From Phyllobacterium zundukense (GTDB taxonomy: Bacteria; Pseudomonadota; Alphaproteobacteria; Rhizobiales; Rhizobiaceae): a stretch of 64,000 bases of DNA. The DNA is taken from positions 186,001-250,000 of the forward strand of contig NZ_CP104971.1 in NCBI RefSeq assembly GCF_025452195.1, read 5' to 3'. This document shows, one piece after another, positions 35,671 through 45,600 of the stretch (its first letter is position 1; each line of letters begins with the position of its first letter). A program made the translations under genes and the position numbers. Below the pieces are notes generated by a model that had not been told where the DNA came from, made no database searches, and worked only from the letters and a program-made list of their open reading frames with translations.

Positions 35671-36552
35671 GTGAGGGCAGAGGGAACTGGGGAAGACGGT
35701 CGCATCGCCCTCATTCAGTCGGACATCTGGATGGGCTTTCCCCGCGCAGAGCAGGTTCTGGACAGGTTGCAGAGCCTGATCGAAGCGCCACGGCAAACCC
35801 GGATGCCTGGCCTTCTAGTTCATGGTGCCTCCGGCATCGGCAAGACGATGATCGCCCGCAACCTGTCTCGCAGGTACGCGCCGGAATATGACCCAGTGGC
35901 AGGCATAACTCACACACCGCTCCTATTGTTGCAAGCGCCTCCTGCCCCTGATGAACGACGGTTCTATCTGCACGTCCTTGGGGCCGTCGGGGCGCCGGCG
36001 ACGTCGCTAGGTATACGCGCACAAAGTGTCGCCTCCCTCGAGGTCCGTGTCATTGCCCTCCTGCGCGATCTCGGCTTGCGGATGATCATGATCGATGAAG
36101 TCCACAACCTGTTGGCCGGGACCCATCGCGAGCAGCGACGCTTCCTCAATGTCTTGCGGTATCTCAGCAACGAACTCGAGGCGTCTCTGGTCTGCTTCGG
36201 GGTCAGCGAAGCCGTTGATGCCATTCGCGGCGATATCCAGCTTGCCCGACGACTCGACGAGCATCACCTGCCGAACTGGCGCGACGACGCCGAATTCTCG
36301 GATATGATCCAGACCCTCATCGCAGCCATGCCGTTGGAAAAGAAGTCCAATCTGAAGGTAAAATCGCTAAAGCAGATGCTGGCGCTGACCGGTGGGATCA
36401 CATCGCGCATCTTCGCCTTGGTCAAGGATCTTTCCATCGATGCCATCCGCTCGGGCGAGGAATGCATCACCGATGGCGCGATCGCCAGATGGTCTCCCGT
36501 CTGGTCGCGCCATGGGCCCGTGCAACGGCGTCTGGAGCAGGCGGGCCCCTGA
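35671..36552 (+). CDS. tniB: TniB-like transposition ATPase
   Basis: 293 residues from a GTG one base after the tniA stop. Walker A is GASGIGKT (residues 52-59) and Walker B is MIMIDEVHNL (138-147), followed by the sensor region LVCFGVSEA. It belongs to the TniB/TnsC AAA+ group that selects targets and activates the DDE transposase. It overlaps tniQ by 41 bases. Confidence 0.9.
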   Translation: MRAEGTGEDGRIALIQSDIWMGFPRAEQVLDRLQSLIEAPRQTRMPGLLVHGASGIGKTMIARNLSRRYAPEYDPVAGITHTPLLLLQAPPAPDERRFYLHVLGAVGAPATSLGIRAQSVASLEVRVIALLRDLGLRMIMIDEVHNLLAGTHREQRRFLNVLRYLSNELEASLVCFGVSEAVDAIRGDIQLARRLDEHHLPNWRDDAEFSDMIQTLIAAMPLEKKSNLKVKSLKQMLALTGGITSRIFALVKDLSIDAIRSGEECITDGAIARWSPVWSRHGPVQRRLEQAGP

Positions 36553-37339
36553 ACTGCGCCCGCTGCCAAAGACTGTCATGCCTATCCAAGATGAGTTGCT
36601 TTCTGGCTTGCTCACATGGCTTGCGATTGCCAATTACTGCGATTTCGTCGATCTTCTGGCGCACGTCGGCGTGGATTATCGATATTCGGTTTCCCTCGAT
36701 TTCGAGCTCGAAGCAGGCGCAGCCGAAAAGATCGCCATGGCCGCGCGCGTTACTCCCGAACTTATCCAGTCGCTGACCTTTCCCGCATTGAATGATACCG
36801 AAGCTGCGTTGACCGCGCTTTTTCCATTCCAAGCCTGTCCGAACTGTACGCTGCGCAGCCTCGCACTCAAGCATTGGCGACGAGCTTGGGCATTCGACTG
36901 TCAAATCTGTGGGGTGATGCTCACATCGACACTGCCCAAGTTGGGTAAGGGCGTCTTGCCTCAAAAATTGCTTCAGCACGCACGGACTGGGTCGGTTCTG
37001 CTTGAGCAAGCGGTAATGCAGAACAGCATCCGCCAAATTCGACGGGCAATGCGGGGCGTTACCTTTGCGATGGCGCTAAAGAACGTCAGCGGAGATCCAG
37101 CTTCGGCACTGCAGAGCTTCAATCCGGACATCCGCCTCTTCTGTCTCGCCGCGATTGCAGTGGTCCAGAAGCGTCCACTGCTCAAAGCGGCGTTGTTTGC
37201 CACTGGTATCGATGACTCCGCCAGGGTCGCGTTGCTCCGGACTTATCAAAAGGAGGACCGCTTGCACGTAACCGTCAACCGGATCGGTCGCCAGATTGAG
37301 AACCGACGTCACGCCTCGACATCAATTACCATCGAATGA
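36512..37339 (+). CDS. tniQ: TniQ/TnsD-like target-selection protein
   Basis: 275 residues. After a short lead comes LRPLPKTVMPIQDELLSGLL, the hallmark start of TniQ domains. A zinc-finger pattern follows: CPNC (residues ~109-112), then an intervening His and FDCQIC. The C-terminal 55 residues (KRPLLKAALFATGIDDSARV onwards) are what the three mini-transposons retain. Length is short for TniQ (~400 residues), so the C-terminal region may be reduced. Confidence 0.82.
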   Translation: MGPCNGVWSRRAPELRPLPKTVMPIQDELLSGLLTWLAIANYCDFVDLLAHVGVDYRYSVSLDFELEAGAAEKIAMAARVTPELIQSLTFPALNDTEAALTALFPFQACPNCTLRSLALKHWRRAWAFDCQICGVMLTSTLPKLGKGVLPQKLLQHARTGSVLLEQAVMQNSIRQIRRAMRGVTFAMALKNVSGDPASALQSFNPDIRLFCLAAIAVVQKRPLLKAALFATGIDDSARVALLRTYQKEDRLHVTVNRIGRQIENRRHASTSITIE

Positions 37340-37427
37340 ACCTGATCGTCATCTCGCATTTAAGGGCAAAGAATGGCGTTTATAGACGCCAAACGCGGCA
37401 AATCTCGGAATTAAAGACAAAGTGACA

Positions 37428-37510
37428 GCGACCTTCTCAGATGGAGGTTCCACGAACTTGGAAGGATCCAAAAGCAGCTTGTATTCGCGCGCAGCGAGCT
37501 CGTGTCGCAT
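37428..37510 (-). pseudogene. 5' fragment of an unidentified gene cut by the transposon
   Basis: A good ribosome site (GGGGAGGGA) and an ATG at 37510 start MRHELAAREYKLLLDPSKFV, which runs in frame into the right end of the TniABQ element and is lost. It lies next to sixA on the same strand. The family is not recognised. Confidence 0.5.
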
Positions 37511-37831
37511 GATTCCCTCCCCTCGGAACCTGCAAGAAACACAAAGAATGACTTGAAAAATGCTTGTCTAGAATTCGATGAACTTGACCAAGAGAACACA
37601 ACCGCTGGTCGAGTACAATAAATCACAAAGGATTAGGTTGCTTCAAACACGGGCCCCGAGCCAGAGTTCGAACGCATCAACCTTTCGCATGTGAAATTAG
37701 ACCAAACGCACTTATTTGCTTTTCGTATCAGTGGCGCGTTGTTCAACGTCAGCGCAAGCGGTTTCGGCACGCGAGCGCAAAATGTGACCACGGACCGGTC
37801 TCGGTGATGCGAAAGTCCCCGACAATCGCAC

Positions 37832-38365
37832 TTACCTTACGTCTGCAGGGTCGCCGATGGATTTCGGTGTCTCGAAGCGTATAAGCCGGCCGAGATCATC
37901 GGATACGTCACGCCAGCGTTTGACATCGAAGTCGATTACAACAAGGCCCGCGGTCGGGTATTTTTGGTGCAGTCGGGACAGATCGGATTGACTTCCCTTG
38001 CCAATCAGCCTGAGAGCAAGGTCCTGAAGTCCGGGATTATGTCCGACGAGCAACAGCGCCTTAACATCGGGTGCTGTTTCCTTGATGATATCAAGGATGG
38101 CCTTCGCCGAAGCATTGTAAATACGCGGTTCTTTTCGCCGGGAAATGTTGTGCTTAAAGGCGGAGCGTGCGCGTTTCCAGGTTTCTTTGGCGCGCCGAGC
38201 CGTTGAAACTATGGCGAGGTCGGGCATAAGTCCCTTCTCTGCCATGTATGTGCCCATCAAAGGGCTCGTTCGTCGACCGCGTTTTGCGAGCGGCCGCTGA
38301 TGGTCGTCAGTGCCCTCGGGCCGATCCGATTTGGCATGACGAAGAAGCATCAGCCGGCGCATCAA
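37832..38365 (-). CDS. SixA-like histidine phosphatase
   Basis: 177 residues of the phosphoglycerate-mutase-like superfamily. The catalytic RHA motif is in LMLLRHAKSDRPEG, and the late His is in LLLVGHNPGLQDLAL. SixA proteins remove phosphate from His-phosphotransfer domains. It lies divergent from the CYTH/CHAD phosphatase-like gene, which also acts on phosphate compounds. Confidence 0.9.
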   Translation of the reverse strand: MMRRLMLLRHAKSDRPEGTDDHQRPLAKRGRRTSPLMGTYMAEKGLMPDLAIVSTARRAKETWKRARSAFKHNISRRKEPRIYNASAKAILDIIKETAPDVKALLLVGHNPGLQDLALRLIGKGSQSDLSRLHQKYPTAGLVVIDFDVKRWRDVSDDLGRLIRFETPKSIGDPADVR

Positions 38366-38624
38366 CAGGTTCCTCTTGCTCGTATATCTTGGTGCCGCAG
38401 AGGATAGCGCCGAAGTACAATCCGCTCAAGCGCCGGAACGAAACGATTGTTGGCGAGATTGACGGGCCGTCAATATAAGGTTTGGCCCCAAGTCGCCATG
38501 CATGAAGCTTTCGGTAAAGAGATCCCGCTTCGCGGCGGTACCGGACGTGTCATTACGACTTACCCAATGAGGATCAGAAGCGTAATATCCGACTATATCG
38601 GGGGCGATGTGAAGGGATTCTACA

Positions 38625-40220
38625 ATGGCGGCGTCGGATCGCAGCACGGAGAAACAGGCGCACACGGACAATGGTTCGCCTCAGTCTGCCCCCGTTGAAA
38701 CCGAAACGAAGTTGCGTACCAATCCTGGTGCTCTCGATCAGGTTCGAACCTCGCCCACCATTTTGCAGTCAGCACGCAACAAGGGAACAATCCGCCGCCT
38801 GGAAGCGACCTATTACGATACGACGGATCATCGGCTGTTTGATGCCGGCCTGTCGTTGCGGGTTCGGCGCAGTGGAAAACGGTTTACCCAAACAATCAAA
38901 CGTTTGTCGGTCAATGATCCGCTGACACGTGACGAATGGGAGGCGCCCGTCGCGACACTTGCTCCTGATCTCGCCGTGATGCAGACCGCCGAAATTGACG
39001 GGATTTTCAACCAGATCGCTGTCGATGAACTCGTGCCGATCTTTGTCACCAACGTGCGCCGGCAGGCCATTGCTCTCGATGTGCCGGATGGGCAGATCGA
39101 AGTCGCTTTCGACGACGGGGTGATTGAGGCCGAAACCAAGCAGGAGCGGCTGTCCGAGATCGAACTCGAACTGAAACAGGGCAGGGCCGCTGCACTCTAT
39201 CAATTCGGCCTCGGCTTGTTGGACGTCTCGCCGCTGTGCCTTGAAACCCAGAGCAAATCTGCCCGCGGCTATGCGCTGGCACTGACGATCGGCCCAACAG
39301 CGGTGAAGGCTGGATCCTCAAATCTTAGCGGTGAAGACAGCGTCGATGACGGGATTGCCAAGCTGTTGTCCGACTGTCAGCAGCAGATACTGGCAAACCT
39401 TTGCCCAGCCGAAACCGGCCGTGAACCAGAAGGTGTGCACCAGCTGCGCGTGGCCTTGCGGCGACTGCGCGCGGCCTTGTACTTGTTGCGGCGCGAATTT
39501 AGTGCGCCCTCGTTGCAGTCGCTTGACGCCGAAGCACAGCGGTTCGCGCGAACATTGGGACCGGCGCGCAATTGGGACGTCTTTATCCGTTCAACGGTCG
39601 CCGATCTCGAGAAGGCCAATCTCCCGGATATTGAATTCTCTGCCTTGCGCGAAGCGAGCGCTCCTTTCCGGGAAAAAAGTTATCATGCGGTGCGCGACAG
39701 TATTGCCGACCCGCAAACCAACCGCTTTTTGCTGTCGCTTGGGCTCGCCATTGAGCAGAGAAGCTGGCGCAACGATGTCGCCAGCGAGCACCTTGGCATA
39801 TTGGCCGGGCCATTGCCGGAGTTTGCGGCACGCGTCCTTGACCGCCTCGAACGCAAGGCAATCAAGCGCGGGCGGCATTTTCGTCATCTTCGCCCCGAAG
39901 CACGCCACAAGCTGCGGCTCACCTTGAAGAAATTGCGGTACGCCACAGCGTTCTTCCTGCCGCTTTATTCCGGCCAGGCGTCGTCCAAGAAATATCTTAA
40001 GCAATTGTCGCGGCTACAGGAAGTATTGGGCGAAGCCAACGACATCATCACCACGCGAACACTATTGTCGGATGTCCGGGAACGTGTGGGTAGTTCCGAT
40101 GTCCATCGCGCCATCGGCGCGGTAACCGGTTGGCAGAAACATCTCGAGCTTGCCGGAGCCGGCCGGCTGCACGACAGATGGCGCAAATTCAAGCGTACTG
40201 CGCCGTTCTGGCTTTGCTGA
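38625..40220 (+). CDS. CYTH and CHAD domain protein (inorganic triphosphatase-like)
   Basis: 531 residues. Residues ~22-205 form a CYTH domain: ETETKLR is the ExExK motif, and FDAGLSLRVRRSGKRFTQTI and IEVAFDDGVIEA give the tunnel's basic and acidic residues. Residues ~235-525 form a CHAD domain rich in paired basic residues (VHQLRVALRRLRAALYLLRR and HKLRLTLKKLRYATAF), which binds polyphosphate. The combination predicts a triphosphatase acting on short-chain polyphosphate. Confidence 0.93.
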   Translation: MAASDRSTEKQAHTDNGSPQSAPVETETKLRTNPGALDQVRTSPTILQSARNKGTIRRLEATYYDTTDHRLFDAGLSLRVRRSGKRFTQTIKRLSVNDPLTRDEWEAPVATLAPDLAVMQTAEIDGIFNQIAVDELVPIFVTNVRRQAIALDVPDGQIEVAFDDGVIEAETKQERLSEIELELKQGRAAALYQFGLGLLDVSPLCLETQSKSARGYALALTIGPTAVKAGSSNLSGEDSVDDGIAKLLSDCQQQILANLCPAETGREPEGVHQLRVALRRLRAALYLLRREFSAPSLQSLDAEAQRFARTLGPARNWDVFIRSTVADLEKANLPDIEFSALREASAPFREKSYHAVRDSIADPQTNRFLLSLGLAIEQRSWRNDVASEHLGILAGPLPEFAARVLDRLERKAIKRGRHFRHLRPEARHKLRLTLKKLRYATAFFLPLYSGQASSKKYLKQLSRLQEVLGEANDIITTRTLLSDVRERVGSSDVHRAIGAVTGWQKHLELAGAGRLHDRWRKFKRTAPFWLC

Positions 40221-41010
40221 GGCTTGCCCGGTATGCAATTTCCGATTCGGCATCGCGCAGCGGCCGCGGTTCGCCATAGCGTTGTAAAGTCTCAGCCGGT
40301 GCCAATGGTCGTTTCGCCAAACTGAAGCTTGCGCTGCGTGCTTCAAGTCATCGGTGGACTTGGCGTCATAGCGCGGTCGAGGCTCGAGGTTGATATAAAA
40401 TGAATGCATCGAAACACGTAGGTACATGTCGGTGCGGTCAGGTCGGGATCCGCAGTTCCCGGCGCCGAAATTTTCCGTCTATGAACATCGGAAGCACAGT
40501 TGGACAGCCGTGTTAGGCAACGACGTAGAACACTCGTCAACACCGAGCGCCACGCGCGCGCCTGGATCAAGCTTGCGCAAGCCGGCTGAATGACGCCCGA
40601 ACATGAACAAGGCTGGAGGATGGAACGCCAGCGGGCTCTGTAGCCTTGCGGCTCGGCTCTTGAAACTGCCGATGCGGGCAAGTGTCTCGCACGCATGCCG
40701 TTGATCCATCGCATCTTATGGAGAGCCTGCTCCGCTGCGGCGGAGAAGATGCGGAACGGGGCAGGGCCGCGCCAATCAATCCAAAAACTTAACCGCAGTT
40801 GTTCGGTAACGTCCGTTACTCGGGGGATGTAGAGCCCATGGACTGGATTCGACGGGCTTGATCACGAGGATATATCAGGACAAACTATATCTTCGCCATA
40901 GTCCTGAATTCGAGAAGGATGCAGAGGAACGCGGCCCAGCATAGTTACCACGTTGGTGAATATCCTGTTCTGGGGAACCTTTGCATTCGACAAACTGAAG
41001 ACCGGATCGC
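40221..41010. other. Long stretch without a recognised gene
   Basis: Several frames are open for 60-120 codons on both strands, but none has a known motif, a good ribosome site or consistent composition. A small palindrome GTAACG-TC-CGTTAC lies at about 40806-40819. It may be decayed sequence. Confidence 0.4.
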
Positions 41011-41322
41011 ATGATGACTCCTCTGAGCAGAATGGACGCACAGATTCTGAGATTGGCCGCGCGACCGACGGCCTATATTCCATTTTCGCAGTTCGATCAC
41101 GACCTCGAACCCATATGGAGGTGGTTGCCATGCGGAAACGGCCTCCTGCGCTATCGAATGAAATGGCTCTTGCGCAAAAAATTGCTATCGATCGACCGCA
41201 CGTCGAAACGTTACGGCGTCAGGACAAGATCTTTTCATACCACGGCGAAGGGGCTTGACCATCTTGCCAAAGCTCTGGGCTCGCGCCATTCGGTCGGAAC
41301 GCTGGCCCGGCATCGCCACTAG
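41011..41322 (+). CDS. Hypothetical protein with possible winged-helix fold
   Basis: 103 residues. MDAQILRLAARPTAYIPFSQ, then RYRMKWLLRKKLLSIDRTSK and TTAKGLDHLAKALG suggest a small DNA-binding winged helix. No strong ribosome site precedes the tandem ATG. Existence is uncertain. Confidence 0.4.
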   Translation: MMTPLSRMDAQILRLAARPTAYIPFSQFDHDLEPIWRWLPCGNGLLRYRMKWLLRKKLLSIDRTSKRYGVRTRSFHTTAKGLDHLAKALGSRHSVGTLARHRH

Positions 41323-41384
41323 GCTGTCGCCTCGAGTAGATTATCAGCCTGACCAGCGAAAAGACAACGCGACATTTTCCCAAC

Positions 41385-41409
41385 CACCCCGCAGATTGAG
41401 GAAGGCCCG
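41385..41409. repeat. ISL3-like terminal repeat relic
   Basis: CACCCCGCAGATTGAGGAAG then GCCCG closely resembles the ISL3-like end at 21733-21756 (CACCACACAAATTGAGGAAG then ACCC). Beyond it GAATTAAATG matches the reverse of GCATTTAATC outside the 21372 end. It is a solo end with no transposase nearby. Confidence 0.45.
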
Positions 41410-41434
41410 AATTAAATGTCTCGCGATACCGGGC

Positions 41435-42187
41435 TCAGGCTTGTCTAGAGTTTTCGTTACGAAACAAGGATTTCTGCAATAGCAGTGCTGCACCGAAGCA
41501 CACCGTACCAGTAGAGCCATTGAGTGCTGGCCTGGATTGGGGCTCTATTTGCAAAACTGGAGGCTCGGACTCAACAAATGCGCAATTTGCAGCCTCTCTG
41601 GTGTACATTTGTATTTTCCAATCGCCGGTATCTTCCTGGGACACTGAACGAATGGTGAGTGCGGATTCACCCGCCGCGTTTAAACTGGATGCAAAATCAT
41701 TCGAAATACAAATCCCCACACCAAAAATTTTGTGCCCGGGAGTCTGCGATTCAAAAACAGCAGTACGTACAATCGATGCTATTTCCGCTTTAAGTCCGTT
41801 CTCGCAACGCACTGGTCGAATAGTATGACTAATCTGATTCATTTTAAGGTCAATTAACCCGCACGAGATAAATTTCGCGTCCACATGAACTCCCATGAAA
41901 TATAATCCGGCGGGGTTGATGAAGAAGGTCGTGACTGGGCGCCCACGGACTTTGCCAGTATGAATGAACCGGCCCACAGCCAGTTCGGCGTCGACCAATC
42001 TGCGAACGAGCAAACTGATGGTGACCGGTTGCAAAGACAATTGATCGGCCAATTGGTTACGCGTGAGCCCATCGCTATTTTTTAGTGCTTCCAGACATTC
42101 GAGCAAGCGATTACGATGTAAGATACGAACTGTTCTCAATAATCTTCTCGTTTCAAAAGATTGAATCAGGACGGGACGACGTGGCAA
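41435..42187 (-). CDS. ROK-type transcriptional regulator, shortened
   Basis: 250 residues. The N-terminal helix-turn-helix is clear (GLTRNQLADQLSLQPVTISL, then LVRRLVDAELAV), followed by the first part of a ROK domain (GRPVTTFFINPAGLYFMGVH). ROK regulators are normally near 380-400 residues. Here the sequence passes from the middle (AANCAFVES) straight to the end (CFGAALLL), losing the DxGxT and zinc-binding CxCGxxGC motifs. It may still bind DNA. It is the only regulator next to the T3SS genes in the window. Confidence 0.7.
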   Translation of the reverse strand: MPRRPVLIQSFETRRLLRTVRILHRNRLLECLEALKNSDGLTRNQLADQLSLQPVTISLLVRRLVDAELAVGRFIHTGKVRGRPVTTFFINPAGLYFMGVHVDAKFISCGLIDLKMNQISHTIRPVRCENGLKAEIASIVRTAVFESQTPGHKIFGVGICISNDFASSLNAAGESALTIRSVSQEDTGDWKIQMYTREAANCAFVESEPPVLQIEPQSRPALNGSTGTVCFGAALLLQKSLFRNENSRQA

Positions 42188-42629
42188 AGGTGCTTATCCC
42201 ACCACCTTGGCGTATCTTGCGGCAGCCCCCTTCGGTGACATCATTTCGTTACTAGAGATGTATATTCAGCCGTAGTCTCCAATTGCTGCAGAGGTGTGAC
42301 AATTGCACTTGCTAATACGGTTGAGACACGATGTCGGTGGCGGGCCAACGCAGGATTCGTTGTCTCTTGTGGAACGGTCTTGTCTAAGGGTTTAGGGTCG
42401 ATCGAAACCATGCCCAGCTCAACGTCGCAGACAGTCAGGCACGAATAGTCTGTCGCAAACTTCCGGCTACGAGTTGCGTGGCATTAGGCTTCGAGGGTTG
42501 TCGGAGGTTTACGAGTCCTAGTCACATTACTTAGCTCAGCGACAAGAAGGCGCGTCCGATGTCGGTCCAGATAAGAGGGGACGCGTCGCCCCCTCTTTCT
42601 CGGGTAGTGAACAGACCTCATTTATCGCC
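42188..42629. other. Intergenic stretch holding the nopX-side terminator
   Basis: No gene is recognised. It should contain the promoter of the ROK-type regulator, and at 42574-42596 the hairpin annotated separately. Confidence 0.45.
42574..42596 (-). terminator. Hairpin downstream of the translocon gene
   Basis: AGAGGGG/CCCCTCT form a 7-bp stem with a 9-base loop that itself contains ACGCGT. On the minus strand the stem is followed by TATCT, and it lies 34 bases after the stop of the 1119-residue gene. A rho-independent terminator is likely but the T-run is weak. Confidence 0.5.
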
Positions 42630-45600
42630 TTACGACGCGATGCCGCTGTCGCTATCGGGCCAGGCGTCATCCGGAACATCGGAGAGGTCGCCGTTCGGTA
42701 CACCGTCGATCTCGTATTTCGTCAGATAGCCGCCGAGCAGTTCGCCGAAATTGTCGGCCCTTGTCTGCTGTTTGCCCTCTTCGATCAGGCCCGGCAGCAG
42801 CATGGCTATAGCACCGACACCGGCGGCGGCCAGTCCAAGGACACCCGCCGCTCCGGCGATCGGAAGCGTTCTCAAGATGCTAGGAGCGAATGCGCCCAAG
42901 CCACCTTCCACAGCAGAGGCGAGGCCAGAAAGTGCTCCCAAGGAGCCTGCGGTGATGCTGATGCCGCCGCCAACCGTATCGCCCTTGCGGATCGACTGGA
43001 CGCCGTCGAATATACCATAGGCCCCAGCAACGATACCGGCGAGACCGCCAATGCCCTTGGCCGCATTTTCCGCACGGGTCCAGTTGTCCGTTAGACTCTT
43101 AAAACTCTCGTCGGACATCTTGCCGATTTTCTTACCGATGGCGGTGTCGGGATGTTTGTCTGCCACATCATTCAGATATTGTTTCCAGGCCTTGATGCCC
43201 CCTTCAGTCAGCAGTGTCGCCGTCTGGATCGACCCGGTCGTTATGTCGACTTTCTGCCTCTCTGTCGGATTTCCGCCACTCTGAATACCCTTGGAGATCG
43301 TGACGCCGGCCATGAAGAGACCGCTGACGCCATGCAGAACGCCCTTGTCGGCGGCTGCCTTGGCCGACGGATCCAGCCAGGTTGGGCCAAGCTCGGCGAG
43401 CGATTTCGTTCCCTGACGCAACACGTCCCAGCTCCCCCTGAAACCAGCCAGTATCTGGTCAGGTTTTGCGACCGTCCCGTCCTCATTGACCAATAGCTCG
43501 GGATTGTCCTTGTTGATCTGCTCGAGGTAGGACTTTACCTTCTCCTCGTCCAGCTGATCACCACCATTTACGCCGAACGCCTGCTTCAGGTTGTCGAAAG
43601 AGGCATCCTTGAATGCATTTTCCTGCGCAATATTGGAGAAGTTTTCGTTCAGCTTGTCGTCGAACTTTCCAGTAAATTCAGGATCGAGCGCGGCATTGTA
43701 AAGTGCAACCTCGGTGCTGAATGCACTGGCAGCCTCCTCGAACGTATTGTCCTTCAGCAGTTCGTTCAGGCGATTACCGGACACAAGCGATTTCTCGTAG
43801 AAATCCTGGAAATCGACCTTGTGTTTGGAGCTGTTGACGGCGCCTTGAATCTCGCCCGGCTTCTCGATCCCCAACGTTTCCTGGAACATCTTTGCTGATC
43901 CGTAGAACTCGGCGAGAGCGCCCTGCTGGTCGGTTTTGCCGTCCTTCGTCTTCGTTTCCCACAGGCTGTCGAGAGCCTTGCCGGACTTGATCTCGTCGTC
44001 ATAGGTTTTCTGCAGGGCGTCCTTCAAACCCTTGTTCCTGTCCAGGAGCTCGGTCATTTGCTTGGAGCTGTTTTCGTTCAGGTATTTCACCACCTCGGGA
44101 TCCTTCTCAAGGATGCTAATGTGCTCGTTGAGATCCTTGAGCACTTCCTGCGGATCCGGATGGGTGCGGGCGCGGTTGGCGATGCTGACTTTGGAGTAGT
44201 CATCCTTCCACATGCCCGACTCGGCACCCTTGATGATCAGTTGCTGCGCGGACAGCAGTTCCTGAAGCGCCGCGGCTTTTTCTTCCGTCGAGTATTTGTC
44301 GGGGTGCTCGAATAGGTCCTTGGTCAATTTGCTGGTGTCGGTGCCGTCCACGACACTTGCGTTGGTGACGCCAGACAGGAACGTGATGGCCGAACTGGCA
44401 TCCTTTGGAGCCTGCTTTTCAATCCAGCCTTTCAGGTCGTTCTTGCTGAGATTGCCGTCAGGCTTGAGCTTCAGCGGATCTTGCGCCGTTTCGAGCTTGG
44501 TGAATGCGCCGGGCTGCGACCAGAAATTGAGCGCTTCCTTGAAGTCGTCGCTGATCTGCGGGTTCTCTTCCTTGTACCTTTTCAGATCGTCGGCCGTCAG
44601 GTTGTCTTCTGCACCGGTCTTGCCTTTGATCCCATCATAGTTTTCGCCGATGATCGCGGCGTATTTCGCCATCGTCTTCGACGTTTCGTCAGCGCCCGGA
44701 TTTGCCTTCACAAAATCCTTATAACTGCCGATGTCCTCGGGCTTCTTCACGTCTTTTATGACGTCAAAACCATACTTGCCGAAATCCTGGAGACGACCCG
44801 CCTCTGTGCCATGCCGTGCTTCGCCGCTCTTGGTGAAGCCATCAATACTGCTATTGGATACGTCATCTCCCGACAGCGCGTTTCCCTTCTCGTCATACAT
44901 CGTGATGCGATCGAGGATCTGGCTCGCTCTGTATGCGGCGTCGGCGTCCTTTTCAAAATCGCCAACCCGTTCCTTCAGCATGTCCTTGACGCCGCTCTGG
45001 TTGCCCAGATTCTTAAGCAGCGGAGAGTCGTCAATGATGTCCCGTGCCGAGCGATCGTCGTCTTCCGGCTGTTCCCATTTTATGCCCACCTTCTCGGCCT
45101 GTTCGCGGGCTTCCTTGTTATCGCCGGCAGATGCCGTATTCTCGAGCTTGCCCTTGAGCTTGGAGAAGCCATATTTGCCGAAATCCTGCAGGCGACCGGC
45201 CTCCGTGCCGTTTTTCGCCTCGCCGCCTTTGGTGAAGCCGTCGACGCGGCCGTTGCCGACATCTCCGCCGACGATCTTGTTCCCGTCTCCGTCTAAACGC
45301 TCGATATGTTCGACGACCTGCGCCGCCCGGAACGCGGCATCGGAGTCCTTTTCAAAATCGCCGACCCTTTCCTCCAGCATGTCTTTGACATGGCTCTGGT
45401 TGCCGAGGTTCTTGAGCAGAAGACTGTCGTCGATGATGTCCTGCGCCGAACGATCGTCACCTTCCGGTCGTTCCCACCCTATGCCCAGTTCCTCGGCTTG
45501 GTCGCGGGCTTCCTGATCGTCGCCGGCAGACGATACGTCATTGAGTTCACCCTTGAGGTTGGAGAAGCCATATTTACCGAAGTCTTGCAGGCGGCCCGCT

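Larger units (their letters stand above)
33889..37427 (+). mobile_element. TniA-TniB-TniQ (Tn5053/Tn402-like) transposon
   Basis: A 3.5-kb element bounded by TGTCGCTTTGCCCTTAA on the left and TGTCACTTTGTCTTTAA (reverse strand) on the right, 14 of 17 matching. It carries genes for a DD(35)E transposase, an AAA+ ATPase and a TniQ-like protein in the order tniA-tniB-tniQ. Each end has repeated motifs that look like transposase-binding sites. No resolvase or passenger gene is present. The flanks CCAAC and GCGAC do not form a 5-bp duplication. Three mini-transposons in the window derive from close relatives. Confidence 0.88.
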
